Source of the DNA: Planctomycetota bacterium
Lineage (GTDB): Bacteria; Planctomycetota; UBA1135; GCA-002686595
Assembly: GCA_011524785.1 (NCBI GenBank)
Contig: WTJQ01000399.1
Coordinates: forward strand, 1 to 5,861
Direction of reading: 5' to 3'
Length of the DNA: 5,861 nt
Below, one piece after another: positions 1 through 5,861 of the stretch; the stretch's first letter is position 1, and each line of letters starts with the position of its first letter. Under the pieces are notes generated by a model. It made no database searches and was not told the DNA's origin. It saw nothing but the letters and a program-made list of their open reading frames with translations. Position numbers and translations under genes: made by a program.

Positions 1-341
1 CCGCCATAGCCCGCGAGGTACTCACCGCGCTCGTCGGTGACCATGACGAACGGCAGCATCATCGCGTCCTCGACCTTCATGGCCAGGGCGATGATCCGGT
101 CGTCCTCACGGTCGGCGTCGGCGGCGAGGCCCACGAAGCCGGCCTGGAGGCGCGGCGCGAGCTGCGGGTGCGGGACGGTGCCTTCCACGAAGGCACGGCA
201 CTGGCTTCACATCTCGCGACCGAACTCGATCAGCACGCGCTTGCCCGCGGCGGCGGCCGCCGCGAGCGCGTCGTCGAGCTCGGTGTACCAGTCCAGGGTC
301 CCGCCGTCGTCGAAGTGCGGGTGCGATTGGCGCTCGGTCAT
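1..341 (-). CDS. Thioredoxin-fold selenoprotein with UxxC motif (3' end outside window)
   Basis: Reading the minus strand from the ATG at 339-341 gives a continuous thioredoxin-like N-terminus if the TGA at 207-209 is decoded. About 113 codons are present before the window edge. Residues 18-41 (starting WYTELDDAL, then GKRVLIEFG) match the helix and central strand that precede the active site in thioredoxin-like proteins. Then comes R-E-M-[TGA]-S-Q-C (TGA = residue 45, Cys48), followed by RAFVEGTVP. Further on, MMLPFVMV has the expected cis-proline, followed by the DERGEYLAGYGG turn. The frame stays open and homology-like on both sides of the TGA, which replaces the first Cys of CxxC. Known: thioredoxin-like UxxC selenoproteins act as thiol/disulfide or peroxide-linked redox enzymes. 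No signal peptide is visible, so a cytoplasmic location is inferred. An in-frame ATG at 375-377 is an alternative start; neither start has a clear ribosome-binding site. Alternatives: a TGC-to-TGA nonsense mutation, or a sequencing error. The downstream hairpin argues against both. Confidence 0.8.
178..196 (-). promoter_or_regulatory. SECIS-like hairpin downstream of the UGA
   Basis: On the minus strand this is GTGCCTTC-GTG-GAAGGCAC, a perfect 8-bp stem with a 3-nt GUG loop. The first base of the apical loop lies 19 nt after the UGA. In bacteria the SelB-binding hairpin lies inside the coding region just after the UGA, with its apical loop roughly 16-37 nt downstream and a G among the first loop bases. 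In E. coli fdhF the critical GG lies at about +19/+20. The geometry here fits. A lower stem may extend it: GTGC (198-201) can pair with GCAC (168-171) across an asymmetric internal loop. The hairpin also encodes conserved-looking protein (AFVEGT), so it is under two constraints. Folding and SelB binding are inferred. Confidence 0.7.
207..209 (-). other. In-frame UGA, probable selenocysteine codon
   Basis: This TGA is codon 45 counted from the ATG at 341. It sits three residues before Cys48, giving U-S-Q-C in place of the C-x-x-C redox motif. It is the only stop in this frame between the start and the window edge. Selenocysteine replacing the N-terminal, attacking cysteine of a thioredoxin motif is the commonest pattern among redox selenoproteins. 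The assignment requires selA, selB, selC and selD elsewhere in the genome, which cannot be seen here. Confidence 0.78.
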
Positions 342-384
342 GGCGCCATCATGGGCCCGGCCGGTGGGCGGCCCCATGGCCGAA

Positions 385-404
385 GGCGGGGAATCGGTCC
401 CGCC
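385..404 (-). terminator. Weak hairpin between prfB and the selenoprotein gene
   Basis: GGCGGG and CCCGCC can form a 6-bp G+C stem around an 8-nt loop, just after the prfB stop. No T-tract follows on the minus strand. At most it is a weak or attenuating terminator or an RNA-processing structure; readthrough from prfB into the downstream gene seems likely. It overlaps neither coding region if the downstream gene starts at 341 or 377. Confidence 0.2.
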
Positions 405-411
405 CCCGGGC

Positions 412-1516
412 TCAGGACTGCTTGCGCTTGAGGTAGGCCTCGATGAACTCGTCGATGCCCCCGTCGAGGACGGACTGCACGTTGCCCTCCTCGTGGTTGG
501 TCCGGTGGTCCTTGACCATCTGGTAGGGGTTCAGGACGTAGGACCGGATCTGGTTGCCCCAGGCGATCTCGCCCTTCTCCCCATAGAGGGCCGCCATCTC
601 GGAGTCGCGCTTGGCCTCCTCCATGGCGATGAGCTTGGCCTTGAGCAGCTTCAGGGCGGTCGCCCGGTTCTTGTGCTGGCTGCGCTCGTTCTGGCAGCGC
701 ACCACGATGCCGGTCGGGATGTGCGTCATGCGCACGGCCGACTCCGTCTTGTTCACGTGCTGCCCGCCGGCGCCGCCGGCCCGCATGGTGTCGACCTTGA
801 TGTCGGCCTCGTTGACCTCGATGTCGATCGAGTCGTCGAGCTCCGGAGAGACGTCGACCGAGGCGAAGGCCGTCTGGCGGCGCGCCTGGGCGTCGAAGGG
901 GCTGATGCGCACGAGGCGGTGCACTCCGGACTCGGCCTTCAGGTAGCCGAAGGCGAACTCCCCGCGCACGGCGATCGTGGCCGACTTGATGCCGCCCTCG
1001 GTCTCCTCCTGGTACTCGACCTGCTCGACCGCGTAGCCGCGGCGCTCGGCCCAGCGCGTGAAGAGCCGCAGCAGCATGGAGGCCCAGTCGCAGGCGTCCA
1101 CCCCGCCGGCCCCGGCGCTGATCTGGATGAAGGCGTTGGCGGAGTCGTTCGGCCCGCCCAGCATGAGCCGGAACTCGAGCTCCTCGATGGTGGTCTGGAT
1201 GGTCTGGACGATGCCCTCGGCCTCGCCCAACAGCTCCTCCTCACCGGCCTCGGCGGCCATCTCCTCGAGGACCTCCAGGTCCTCGAAGGCCGCGCTCACG
1301 CGATCCACGGGGTCGACCACCGACTTGGCGACCTTCATCTCGCTGATGATCGCCTTGCTCTTCTCCTGGTCGTTCCAGAAGTCGGGCGCGTTCTGCAGCT
1401 CCTCGATCTCGCCGAGGCGGACTTTCAGCTGAGCGTAGTCAAAGACTCTCCGACAGCTGGCTGAGCCGGCCGCGGAGCTCCTTTGCTGAGATCAGAAGGT
1501 CTTGGAATCCGGACAT
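412..1516 (-). CDS. prfB: Peptide chain release factor 2 (RF2), expressed by programmed +1 frameshift
   Basis: RF2 reads UAA and UGA stop codons in the ribosomal A site and triggers peptide release. The product is built from two frames. Codons 1-25 run from the ATG at 1516 ([20 protein letters not shown] and LSESL), then an in-frame TGA as codon 26. After a +1 shift, reading resumes at 1440 ([10 protein letters not shown]...) and runs to the TGA at 412-414. Total is 367 residues, close to the 365 of E. coli RF2. The SPF anticodon-like tripeptide falls at residues 205-207 and identifies RF2 rather than RF1. The GGQ motif at 250-252 ([16 protein letters not shown]) is the peptidyl-tRNA hydrolysis loop. 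The N-terminal part (about residues 26-120) is the helical PCRF domain, including PDFWND. The open frame alone would start at 1338 and miss 59 residues. No purine-rich Shine-Dalgarno precedes 1516. It is divergent from sfsA and lies upstream of the selenoprotein gene on the same strand. Confidence 0.96.
1438..1453 (-). promoter_or_regulatory. prfB programmed +1 frameshift site
   Basis: The minus strand reads TCGGAGAGTCTTTGAC. This is the canonical CUU-UGA-C slippery stop, with a Shine-Dalgarno-like GGAG (1448-1451) ending three bases before CTT (1442-1444). The TGA is at 1439-1441. When RF2 is scarce the ribosome pauses at the UGA, the CUU-decoding tRNA slips forward one base, and reading continues with GAC. 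When RF2 is abundant, translation stops after 25 residues. The TGA is codon 26, as in E. coli. This is established autoregulation for prfB, and all of its sequence elements are visible here. Confidence 0.95.
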
Positions 1517-1571
1517 GGGGCGAGGAGGATAACCGCTCCGCAGGCGCGCGCAAGGCGCCTCGCGCACCTCC
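1517..1571. promoter_or_regulatory. Divergent prfB/sfsA intergenic region with inverted repeat
   Basis: These 55 bp must hold the start signals for both genes unless one promoter lies within the other gene. An inverted repeat, AGGCGC-7 nt-GCGCCT, spans 1542-1560. On the minus strand, TTGCGC (1548-1553) and TATCCT (1526-1531) are 16 bp apart and could be a weak sigma-70-type promoter. It would start transcription almost at the prfB ATG, giving a very short leader. Neither start codon has a well-placed Shine-Dalgarno. The AGGAGG at 1523-1528 is on the plus strand, 43 nt before the sfsA ATG, too far to act directly. The promoter assignment is weak inference. Confidence 0.3.
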
Positions 1572-2273
1572 ATGCAGATCGACAAGCCGACCCTCGAGGG
1601 GCGCCTGCTGCGCCGCTACAAGCGCTTCCTGGCCGACGTCGAGCTGGACGGCCAGGACGAGCCCCTCACCGCCCACTGCCCCAACACGGGCTCGCTGCTC
1701 GGGTGCGTCCCCGCCGGGGCGCCCTGCGTGCTGCGCGACAGCCAGGACCCCAAGCGCAAGCTGCGCTACACGCTCCAGACGGTCGAGGTCGACGGCACCT
1801 GGGTCAACGTCGACACCGGCCTGCCGAACAAGCTGGTCCCCGAGGCGGTCGAGGCCGGCCTGGTCCCCGCGCTCCGGGGCTACGACTCGATCCGGACCGA
1901 GGTGAAGTACGGCAAGAACAGCCGCATCGACGTGCTGCTGGAGAAGGAGGACGGCGCGCGCTGCTACGTCGAGGTCAAGAACACGACCCTCGCCCGCGGC
2001 AAGCGCGCCCTCTTCCCGGACGCCGTCACCGAGCGCGGTCGCAAGCACCTCGTCGAGCTCATGGACATGGTCTCCGAGGGCCACCGCGCGGTGATGTTCT
2101 TCTGCGTCTCCCGGGCGGACGTGACGAGCTTCTCCCCGGCGGACGACATCGATCCGGCCTACGGCACGACCCTGCGCGAGGCGGTCGAGGCCGGCGTCGA
2201 GCTCCAGGCCTGGTCGACCCAGGTGACGCCGACGAGCTTCGAGCTCGGCAAGCGCCTCCGGGTCGTACTCTGA
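1572..2273 (+). CDS. sfsA: Sugar fermentation stimulation protein A homologue (SfsA family)
   Basis: The 233-residue product matches the usual SfsA length (234 in E. coli). Recognisable family blocks run in order: RRYKRFLADVELDG (residues 14-27), HCPNTGSLLGC (35-45), LVP...GYDSIRTEVKYGKNSRIDVLL, CYVEVKNTTLA and FPDAVTERGRKHLVELM. The N-terminal part corresponds to the OB-like nucleic-acid-binding region. The C-terminal part carries the PD-(D/E)XK nuclease-like signature, with the Asp of RIDVLL and the E-x-K of VEVK as putative metal and catalytic residues. The E. coli protein was described as a DNA-binding factor stimulating maltose metabolism genes; its true biochemical role is unsettled, and a nuclease activity is inferred from the fold. 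The ATG at 1572 fits the family N-terminus, although no clear ribosome-binding site precedes it. It is transcribed alone, divergent from prfB and convergent with the membrane protein gene. Confidence 0.95.
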   Translation: MQIDKPTLEGRLLRRYKRFLADVELDGQDEPLTAHCPNTGSLLGCVPAGAPCVLRDSQDPKRKLRYTLQTVEVDGTWVNVDTGLPNKLVPEAVEAGLVPALRGYDSIRTEVKYGKNSRIDVLLEKEDGARCYVEVKNTTLARGKRALFPDAVTERGRKHLVELMDMVSEGHRAVMFFCVSRADVTSFSPADDIDPAYGTTLREAVEAGVELQAWSTQVTPTSFELGKRLRVVL

Positions 2274-2287
2274 GCCTCCTGGGAGGC
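2274..2287. terminator. Hairpin between convergent genes
   Basis: GCCTCC-TG-GGAGGC begins at the base after the sfsA stop codon. In practice it folds as a 5-bp stem with a 4-nt loop. It lies in the 28-bp gap between two converging genes, where a bidirectional terminator is expected. There is no T-tract on either side, so intrinsic termination would be weak; Rho-dependent termination or RNA end protection are alternatives. Confidence 0.4.
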
Positions 2288-2301
2288 CGCTCGCCCCGCC
2301 G

Positions 2302-3351
2302 TCAGAGGGACACGCCGTAGCGCTCCTCGGCCTCGTCGTCGACGGGGTACTGCGGGCCGCCGGGCCCGCCGATCGTGTGCCAGGGATCCGGACGCAGGAC
2401 CGGCTTCACCAGCCCGCGCGTCACCTCGACGGCCGCCACGTACTTGGCGCCGCGCATGAGCTCCCCCACGAGGAGGGCCAGCAGGCCCAGCACGAAGAGG
2501 CCCGTGACCTCGGGCAGCCCTCCACCCTCGAGCAGCCGCGCGTCGAGCACGCGGGCCCCGAGACCCAGGACCCCAGTCACGATCAGCGCCTCGACCACGA
2601 GCAGGCCCATCATCGGGCGCAGCGTGCGCACGGGGTGCCGCAGCATCATCCAGAGGGTGAGCACGCCCGCGACCAGCACGGAGTAGCCGTCGTGGAGCGC
2701 GAGCCGCGTCCGGACGTAGGTCGCCCAGCACAGGGTCGCCCCGAAGAGCAGCGCGAACAGGCCGTGCTGGACCCAGTCGAGGCGGTACTTCAGCGCCTCG
2801 GAGCCGAGGGTCTCCAGGCGAGCCCGGTCCCAGGCCGGCACCTCGAGGGCCTGGTCGAGCACCAGGTCGCGCCAGACGTCGCCGTACACCAGCATCCGCC
2901 AGCCGCCGAGCACCAGCAGGCTGACGATGAGCAGCCGGCTGTAGCGCCAGAAGAAGCGCGCCCCGCCGAAGGCCAGGCGGCGCAGGATGCTGCCCTCGCC
3001 AGTACCCGTCAGGACCTGCAGCCAGCCCCCCGCGGCCAGGACACCCAGCACCATGGCGAGGAAGCCCAGGAAGGCCGCTGCGTCCCCGGACCAGGCGTCC
3101 AGCTGGCGCAGGCCCTCGGCGTGGTCCGTCCGGAAGCCGACGCTCAGGTGGTGCACCTGATCGCCCGGGGCGTAGCGGCTCCCCAGGGTCTGGCTGAACC
3201 ACGAGTAGCGCGGCGCGCCAAGAGGCGCGGCCAGCAGGAACATGGCCAGGGTCAGCGGCAGCCAGACCGGGACGAGCCGCAGCGCGCGCTTGAGGGCGCG
3301 CAGCGAGGTCCAGGGGCGCGGCGAGGCGTTGGAGTCGTGCTCGGGTTCCAT
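2302..3351 (-). CDS. Polytopic membrane protein of unknown function
   Basis: I do not recognise the family. Starting at the ATG at 3349-3351 the product has 349 residues. A hydrophilic N-terminus (1-25) precedes about seven hydrophobic segments at roughly 27-46, 92-115, 137-156, 196-213, 222-239, 247-267 and 284-302. Two soluble stretches interrupt them: about 47-90 (including YSWFSQTLGSRYAPGDQ) and 157-194. The C-terminal tail (303-349) is soluble and ends in an acidic, Pro/Gly-rich stretch. No catalytic motif, nucleotide-binding motif or transporter signature is evident. The open frame extends upstream to 3558, but that part overlaps the peptidase gene and has biased, non-native composition. 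The ATG at 3351 lies 5 nt after the peptidase stop, typical of translational coupling. A job in the same envelope process as the peptidase (anchoring, export or product transport) is inferred from position only. Confidence 0.8.
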   Translation of the reverse strand: MEPEHDSNASPRPWTSLRALKRALRLVPVWLPLTLAMFLLAAPLGAPRYSWFSQTLGSRYAPGDQVHHLSVGFRTDHAEGLRQLDAWSGDAAAFLGFLAMVLGVLAAGGWLQVLTGTGEGSILRRLAFGGARFFWRYSRLLIVSLLVLGGWRMLVYGDVWRDLVLDQALEVPAWDRARLETLGSEALKYRLDWVQHGLFALLFGATLCWATYVRTRLALHDGYSVLVAGVLTLWMMLRHPVRTLRPMMGLLVVEALIVTGVLGLGARVLDARLLEGGGLPEVTGLFVLGLLALLVGELMRGAKYVAAVEVTRGLVKPVLRPDPWHTIGGPGGPQYPVDDEAEERYGVSL

Positions 3352-3356
3352 GATCG

Positions 3357-5858
3357 TCAGCCCGCCACGCGCGAGAGCCACTGGAGGATGCGGGAGTGCC
3401 AGGTGATCGAGCGCTCGGTCCAGCGCCAGGGCGCCAGCCGGTCCGAGCGCGCGTACCACGCGTTGTTGGAGAGGTCCGTGTCGAGGTGGACGATCGGCTT
3501 CGGGGCCAGGACCACCGCGCGGATGCTGGCCGTGCCCGGCTCCAGCGGCAGGCGCCACCAGGTCTGGGCCTGCTGCTGCTCGCGGGTCCAGGTGTAGGTC
3601 ACCGAGCGGGACTCCTCCCCCTCGACCGGCTCGAACCGCACCTCCACGTCCACCGGCAGGATGAGGTCCCCGTCACGCCTCACGACCACGTCGTAGGCCA
3701 GCTCGCCTCCGGGACTGGGCGCGCCCGGCTCCCCCTCCTCGGGCGGCGGCCCCCAGCTCCCGTCCGGCAGCTGGAAGAGTCCCGCCGGCTTCGGGGTCCG
3801 CGGCTGGCGAACATCGACGCTCCAGTCCGCGGTCTTGGTCCCGCGGAACACGTCGTCGAAGAACCAGGCCACGTCCTCCCCCGAGCCCTCCTGGAAGGCC
3901 GCGTAGAAGTCCTCGGCGTAGGGGTGTCGGTAGCGCCACTGCTCGGAGTAGTGACGCATGCCGCGCAGGAACAGGGTGCTCCCCACCAGGTCCCGCAGCG
4001 TCCGCAGGGAGGCCGCGGTGCGCGGGTAGCTGTTGGTCCGGTAGCTGTTCCGATCGCAGTAGTGGAAGGCCCAGGTCTCGATCGGATCGGTGTCGGGATC
4101 CCGGAGGTAGCCGGCCCGGTCGCCGCGGATCGGATCGCTGAACTCAGGGGCGAAGGTCAGGAAGGGCTGGTCGCGCCAGAAGTCGAGGAAGGCGCTCGAG
4201 CCCAGGGGCTGCAGGCGCTCCGAGCGCGTCGGGACCTTCCACGAGCGGCCGTTGAGGATGCCGCCCAGGTTGCCGCCGTCGGGCAGGCTGCTCGGCCGCT
4301 TGCCCCAGACGGGCAGCCCCGCGTAGCGCGTGCTCGCGCGCTGCGGTCCGTACTGGCGGAGCAGCACCTCCGAATCGGTGTAGCTGTTGAAGCCCTCGTC
4401 GAGCCACGCCGCCTCGTACTCGTTGTTGCCCACGAGCCCGTACCAGAACTGGTGGCCCGCCTCGTGCACGGTCACGCTCTCGGGCCGGTGCATCGAGCGC
4501 TCGGTGAACATGCTCGTGCCGCAGGTGAAGAGCGTCGGGTACTCCATGCCGCCCGCGGCGCTGGCGCCCCAGGCCGGGTCGATGACGCTGACCTCCGCGT
4601 ACGGATAGTCGCCCCACCAGAGGCCGTACAGGAACAGCGCCGCCATGGTCGCCTCGGCGTGCCGATCGGCCTGCTCGGCATGCTCGGGCTGGACGAAGAC
4701 CCGGACCGTCACGGGCTGGAGCGCGAAGTCCTCCGCCGTCTTCCAGTCGGGGTTGGCGTTGACCGCGTCGAGGATGTCGACCTCGTACTGGGGATGGCGC
4801 GTGCGCCAGGCGCCCGCGTCGAACTCGTAGGTCCGCACGACGTAGTCGGGGTCGGCGGACCAGGCGAAGCCGTGGACCTGGGGACGCGGCAGCCGCGCAG
4901 CCTTCGCCAGCGGATCGAGGCGATCGCGATCCTCGGGCCCGGGAGCCAGGAAGCGCACGCGGATGCGCTCCGTCTCGGGGTCCTCGACGACCCCGCCCAC
5001 CTGCACGCCCGAGGCCGCGACCTTGAGGGTGCCCCGCCCCTCCTCACTGCGCTGGTAGTACTGCGCGGGCAGGTCGAGGGTGACGTCGTAGGTGCCGTAG
5101 TCCGCGTAGAACTCGGTGTTCATGTGGAACTGGTGGCAGTTCCAGCCGCGGCCGCCCTCGTAGACCCCGAGCTTGGGGAACCAGTGGGCCATCAGGAGGA
5201 AGTCCTCGTGGTGGCCGGTGCGCCGCCGGACCCGCGGGATCAGGGACTCCCACTCGAGGTTCACGGAGACCCGCTCGCCGGGGTAGACGACCGTCGGCAG
5301 CTCGACGCGGAAGACGGTGCGGTCCTCGGCGTACTGCTCGCCGTCCGAGGGGACGAACTCCAGGGCCGGGAGCAGGTCCGCGCCCATCGCGCGGATCCCG
5401 GTGACCTGCTGGTAGCCCCAGCCACGATCGACCTTCACGCCGCGGAGACGCCCCTGCGCCTCGGTCAGGTGCACCGAGCGGTTGTTGGCATAGGCGTTGT
5501 GGTGCAGGTGGAACCACAGGTCCCCGACCGCGTCCTCGGTGTGGTTGACCCACTCCAGCTCGAGCTCGCCGCTCAGGCGGCGCTGGTCGGGGTTGCCCGG
5601 GGCGTCGAGGAGCTTCGCCCGGATCGTGTAGTGGGTCTCGCACGACCGGTTGTCGGGGGCCTCGAAGGCCTCGACCGGGGGCTGCTGGGCAGCTGCGGGA
5701 GCTGCCGGCGCCACGACCGCTGCCGTCGGTTCGGTCGCGTCGGCCGTGTCCTGGACGAGCGGGACCGGGTCGGACGCCGGAGAGGGCTCCGGGATCACGT
5801 CCGGGGCCTGCAGGGGGGTCAGGAGGAGCAGCCCGGAGGGCAGCAGTGCGGGAAGCAT
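3357..5858 (-). CDS. Exported M1-type (gluzincin) zinc metallopeptidase
   Basis: The 833-residue product has the M1 aminopeptidase core. GGMEY (436-440) stands at the position of the GxMEN substrate-binding motif. HEAGH (465-469) followed after 18 residues by Glu488 (WLDEGFNSYTD) forms the HExxH-18-E zinc site: His465, His469 and Glu488 as ligands, Glu466 as the catalytic base. Tyr611 (NSYPRTAASLRTL) is the likely transition-state tyrosine. Residues 1-18 form a hydrophobic signal-like segment, 22-66 an Ala/Pro/Glu-rich linker, about 70-390 the N-terminal beta-sandwich region, about 390-680 the catalytic domain, and about 715-795 a beta-rich C-terminal domain. The end (800-833) is rich in Trp and Arg. 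Export to the periplasm or cell surface is inferred. The segment before the signal lacks positive charges, and the codon before the ATG (GTC, 5859-5861) is open, so the real start may lie beyond the window. It is followed by the membrane protein gene after 5 nt. Peptide specificity cannot be predicted. Confidence 0.93.
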   Translation of the reverse strand: MLPALLPSGLLLLTPLQAPDVIPEPSPASDPVPLVQDTADATEPTAAVVAPAAPAAAQQPPVEAFEAPDNRSCETHYTIRAKLLDAPGNPDQRRLSGELELEWVNHTEDAVGDLWFHLHHNAYANNRSVHLTEAQGRLRGVKVDRGWGYQQVTGIRAMGADLLPALEFVPSDGEQYAEDRTVFRVELPTVVYPGERVSVNLEWESLIPRVRRRTGHHEDFLLMAHWFPKLGVYEGGRGWNCHQFHMNTEFYADYGTYDVTLDLPAQYYQRSEEGRGTLKVAASGVQVGGVVEDPETERIRVRFLAPGPEDRDRLDPLAKAARLPRPQVHGFAWSADPDYVVRTYEFDAGAWRTRHPQYEVDILDAVNANPDWKTAEDFALQPVTVRVFVQPEHAEQADRHAEATMAALFLYGLWWGDYPYAEVSVIDPAWGASAAGGMEYPTLFTCGTSMFTERSMHRPESVTVHEAGHQFWYGLVGNNEYEAAWLDEGFNSYTDSEVLLRQYGPQRASTRYAGLPVWGKRPSSLPDGGNLGGILNGRSWKVPTRSERLQPLGSSAFLDFWRDQPFLTFAPEFSDPIRGDRAGYLRDPDTDPIETWAFHYCDRNSYRTNSYPRTAASLRTLRDLVGSTLFLRGMRHYSEQWRYRHPYAEDFYAAFQEGSGEDVAWFFDDVFRGTKTADWSVDVRQPRTPKPAGLFQLPDGSWGPPPEEGEPGAPSPGGELAYDVVVRRDGDLILPVDVEVRFEPVEGEESRSVTYTWTREQQQAQTWWRLPLEPGTASIRAVVLAPKPIVHLDTDLSNNAWYARSDRLAPWRWTERSITWHSRILQWLSRVAG

Positions 5859-5861
5859 GAC

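Noticed and set aside
207..341. A 44-residue protein ending at the TGA at 207-209.
   Set aside because: It would stop in the middle of the thioredoxin active-site motif while the frame continues with conserved fold features beyond it; Sec decoding explains this better.
37..1464. A 475-codon open frame on the plus strand antisense to prfB and the selenoprotein gene.
   Set aside because: Its translation is low-complexity Leu/Gly/Asp/Val/His-rich sequence typical of antisense frames in GC-rich DNA, and the minus strand carries unmistakable RF2 motifs.
1523..1528. AGGAGG on the plus strand as the sfsA ribosome-binding site.
   Set aside because: It lies 43 nt before the sfsA ATG at 1572, far outside working distance, and no in-frame start sits just after it.
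1425..2084. A 219-codon minus-strand frame opposite sfsA.
   Set aside because: It is an antisense shadow of a clearly recognisable sfsA gene and shows no family features.
3352..3558. N-terminal extension of the membrane protein up to an ATG at 3558.
   Set aside because: It overlaps the end of the peptidase gene in another frame and reads as Pro/Arg/Gly/Ala-rich shadow sequence; the ATG at 3351, 5 nt after the peptidase stop, is the natural start.
2377..3597. A 406-codon open frame on the plus strand opposite the membrane protein.
   Set aside because: Composition is Gln/Arg/His/Ala-rich shadow sequence without recognisable motifs; the minus strand encodes regular hydrophobic segments.

Overview
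This 5.9 kb window is very GC-rich, gene-dense and protein-coding. It looks like chromosomal DNA from a high-GC bacterium. Gene content (an SfsA homologue, an RF2 gene with the classical +1 frameshift site, a large exported M1-type peptidase, and an apparent selenoprotein) suggests a Gram-negative-type lineage, for example Planctomycetota, Gemmatimonadota, Acidobacteriota or Myxococcota. The sequence alone does not fix the phylum. I see no mobile element, CRISPR array, tRNA or rRNA.

Layout from left to right. (1) At 1-341 on the minus strand is the 5' part of a thioredoxin-fold protein. Its reading frame is interrupted only by a TGA at 207-209, exactly where the first Cys of a CxxC motif belongs (M-TGA-S-Q-C). 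A perfect 8-bp hairpin starts 10 nt after the TGA and has the geometry of a bacterial SECIS element, so this is best read as a UxxC selenoprotein. (2) At 412-1516 on the minus strand is prfB (release factor 2). It is complete only if the ribosome makes the programmed +1 shift at CTT TGA C. A translation of the open frame alone gives a truncated 308-residue protein; the real product is 367 residues. (3) At 1572-2273 on the plus strand is sfsA, divergent from prfB across a 55-bp gap. (4) A short hairpin separates sfsA from a convergent minus-strand pair: an M1-type zinc metallopeptidase (3357-5858) followed after 5 nt by a polytopic membrane protein of unknown function (2302-3351).

How the parts relate. 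prfB and the selenoprotein gene lie in the same direction, 70 nt apart (34 nt with an alternative start), and both depend on non-standard reading of an in-frame UGA. RF2 is the factor that terminates at UGA: it controls its own synthesis through the frameshift and competes with selenocysteine insertion. The neighbourhood therefore places the UGA terminator directly upstream of a gene whose expression requires escaping it. Any functional coupling is inference. The peptidase and membrane protein probably form a translationally tight operon acting at the cell envelope. All four stop codons visible in the window are TGA.
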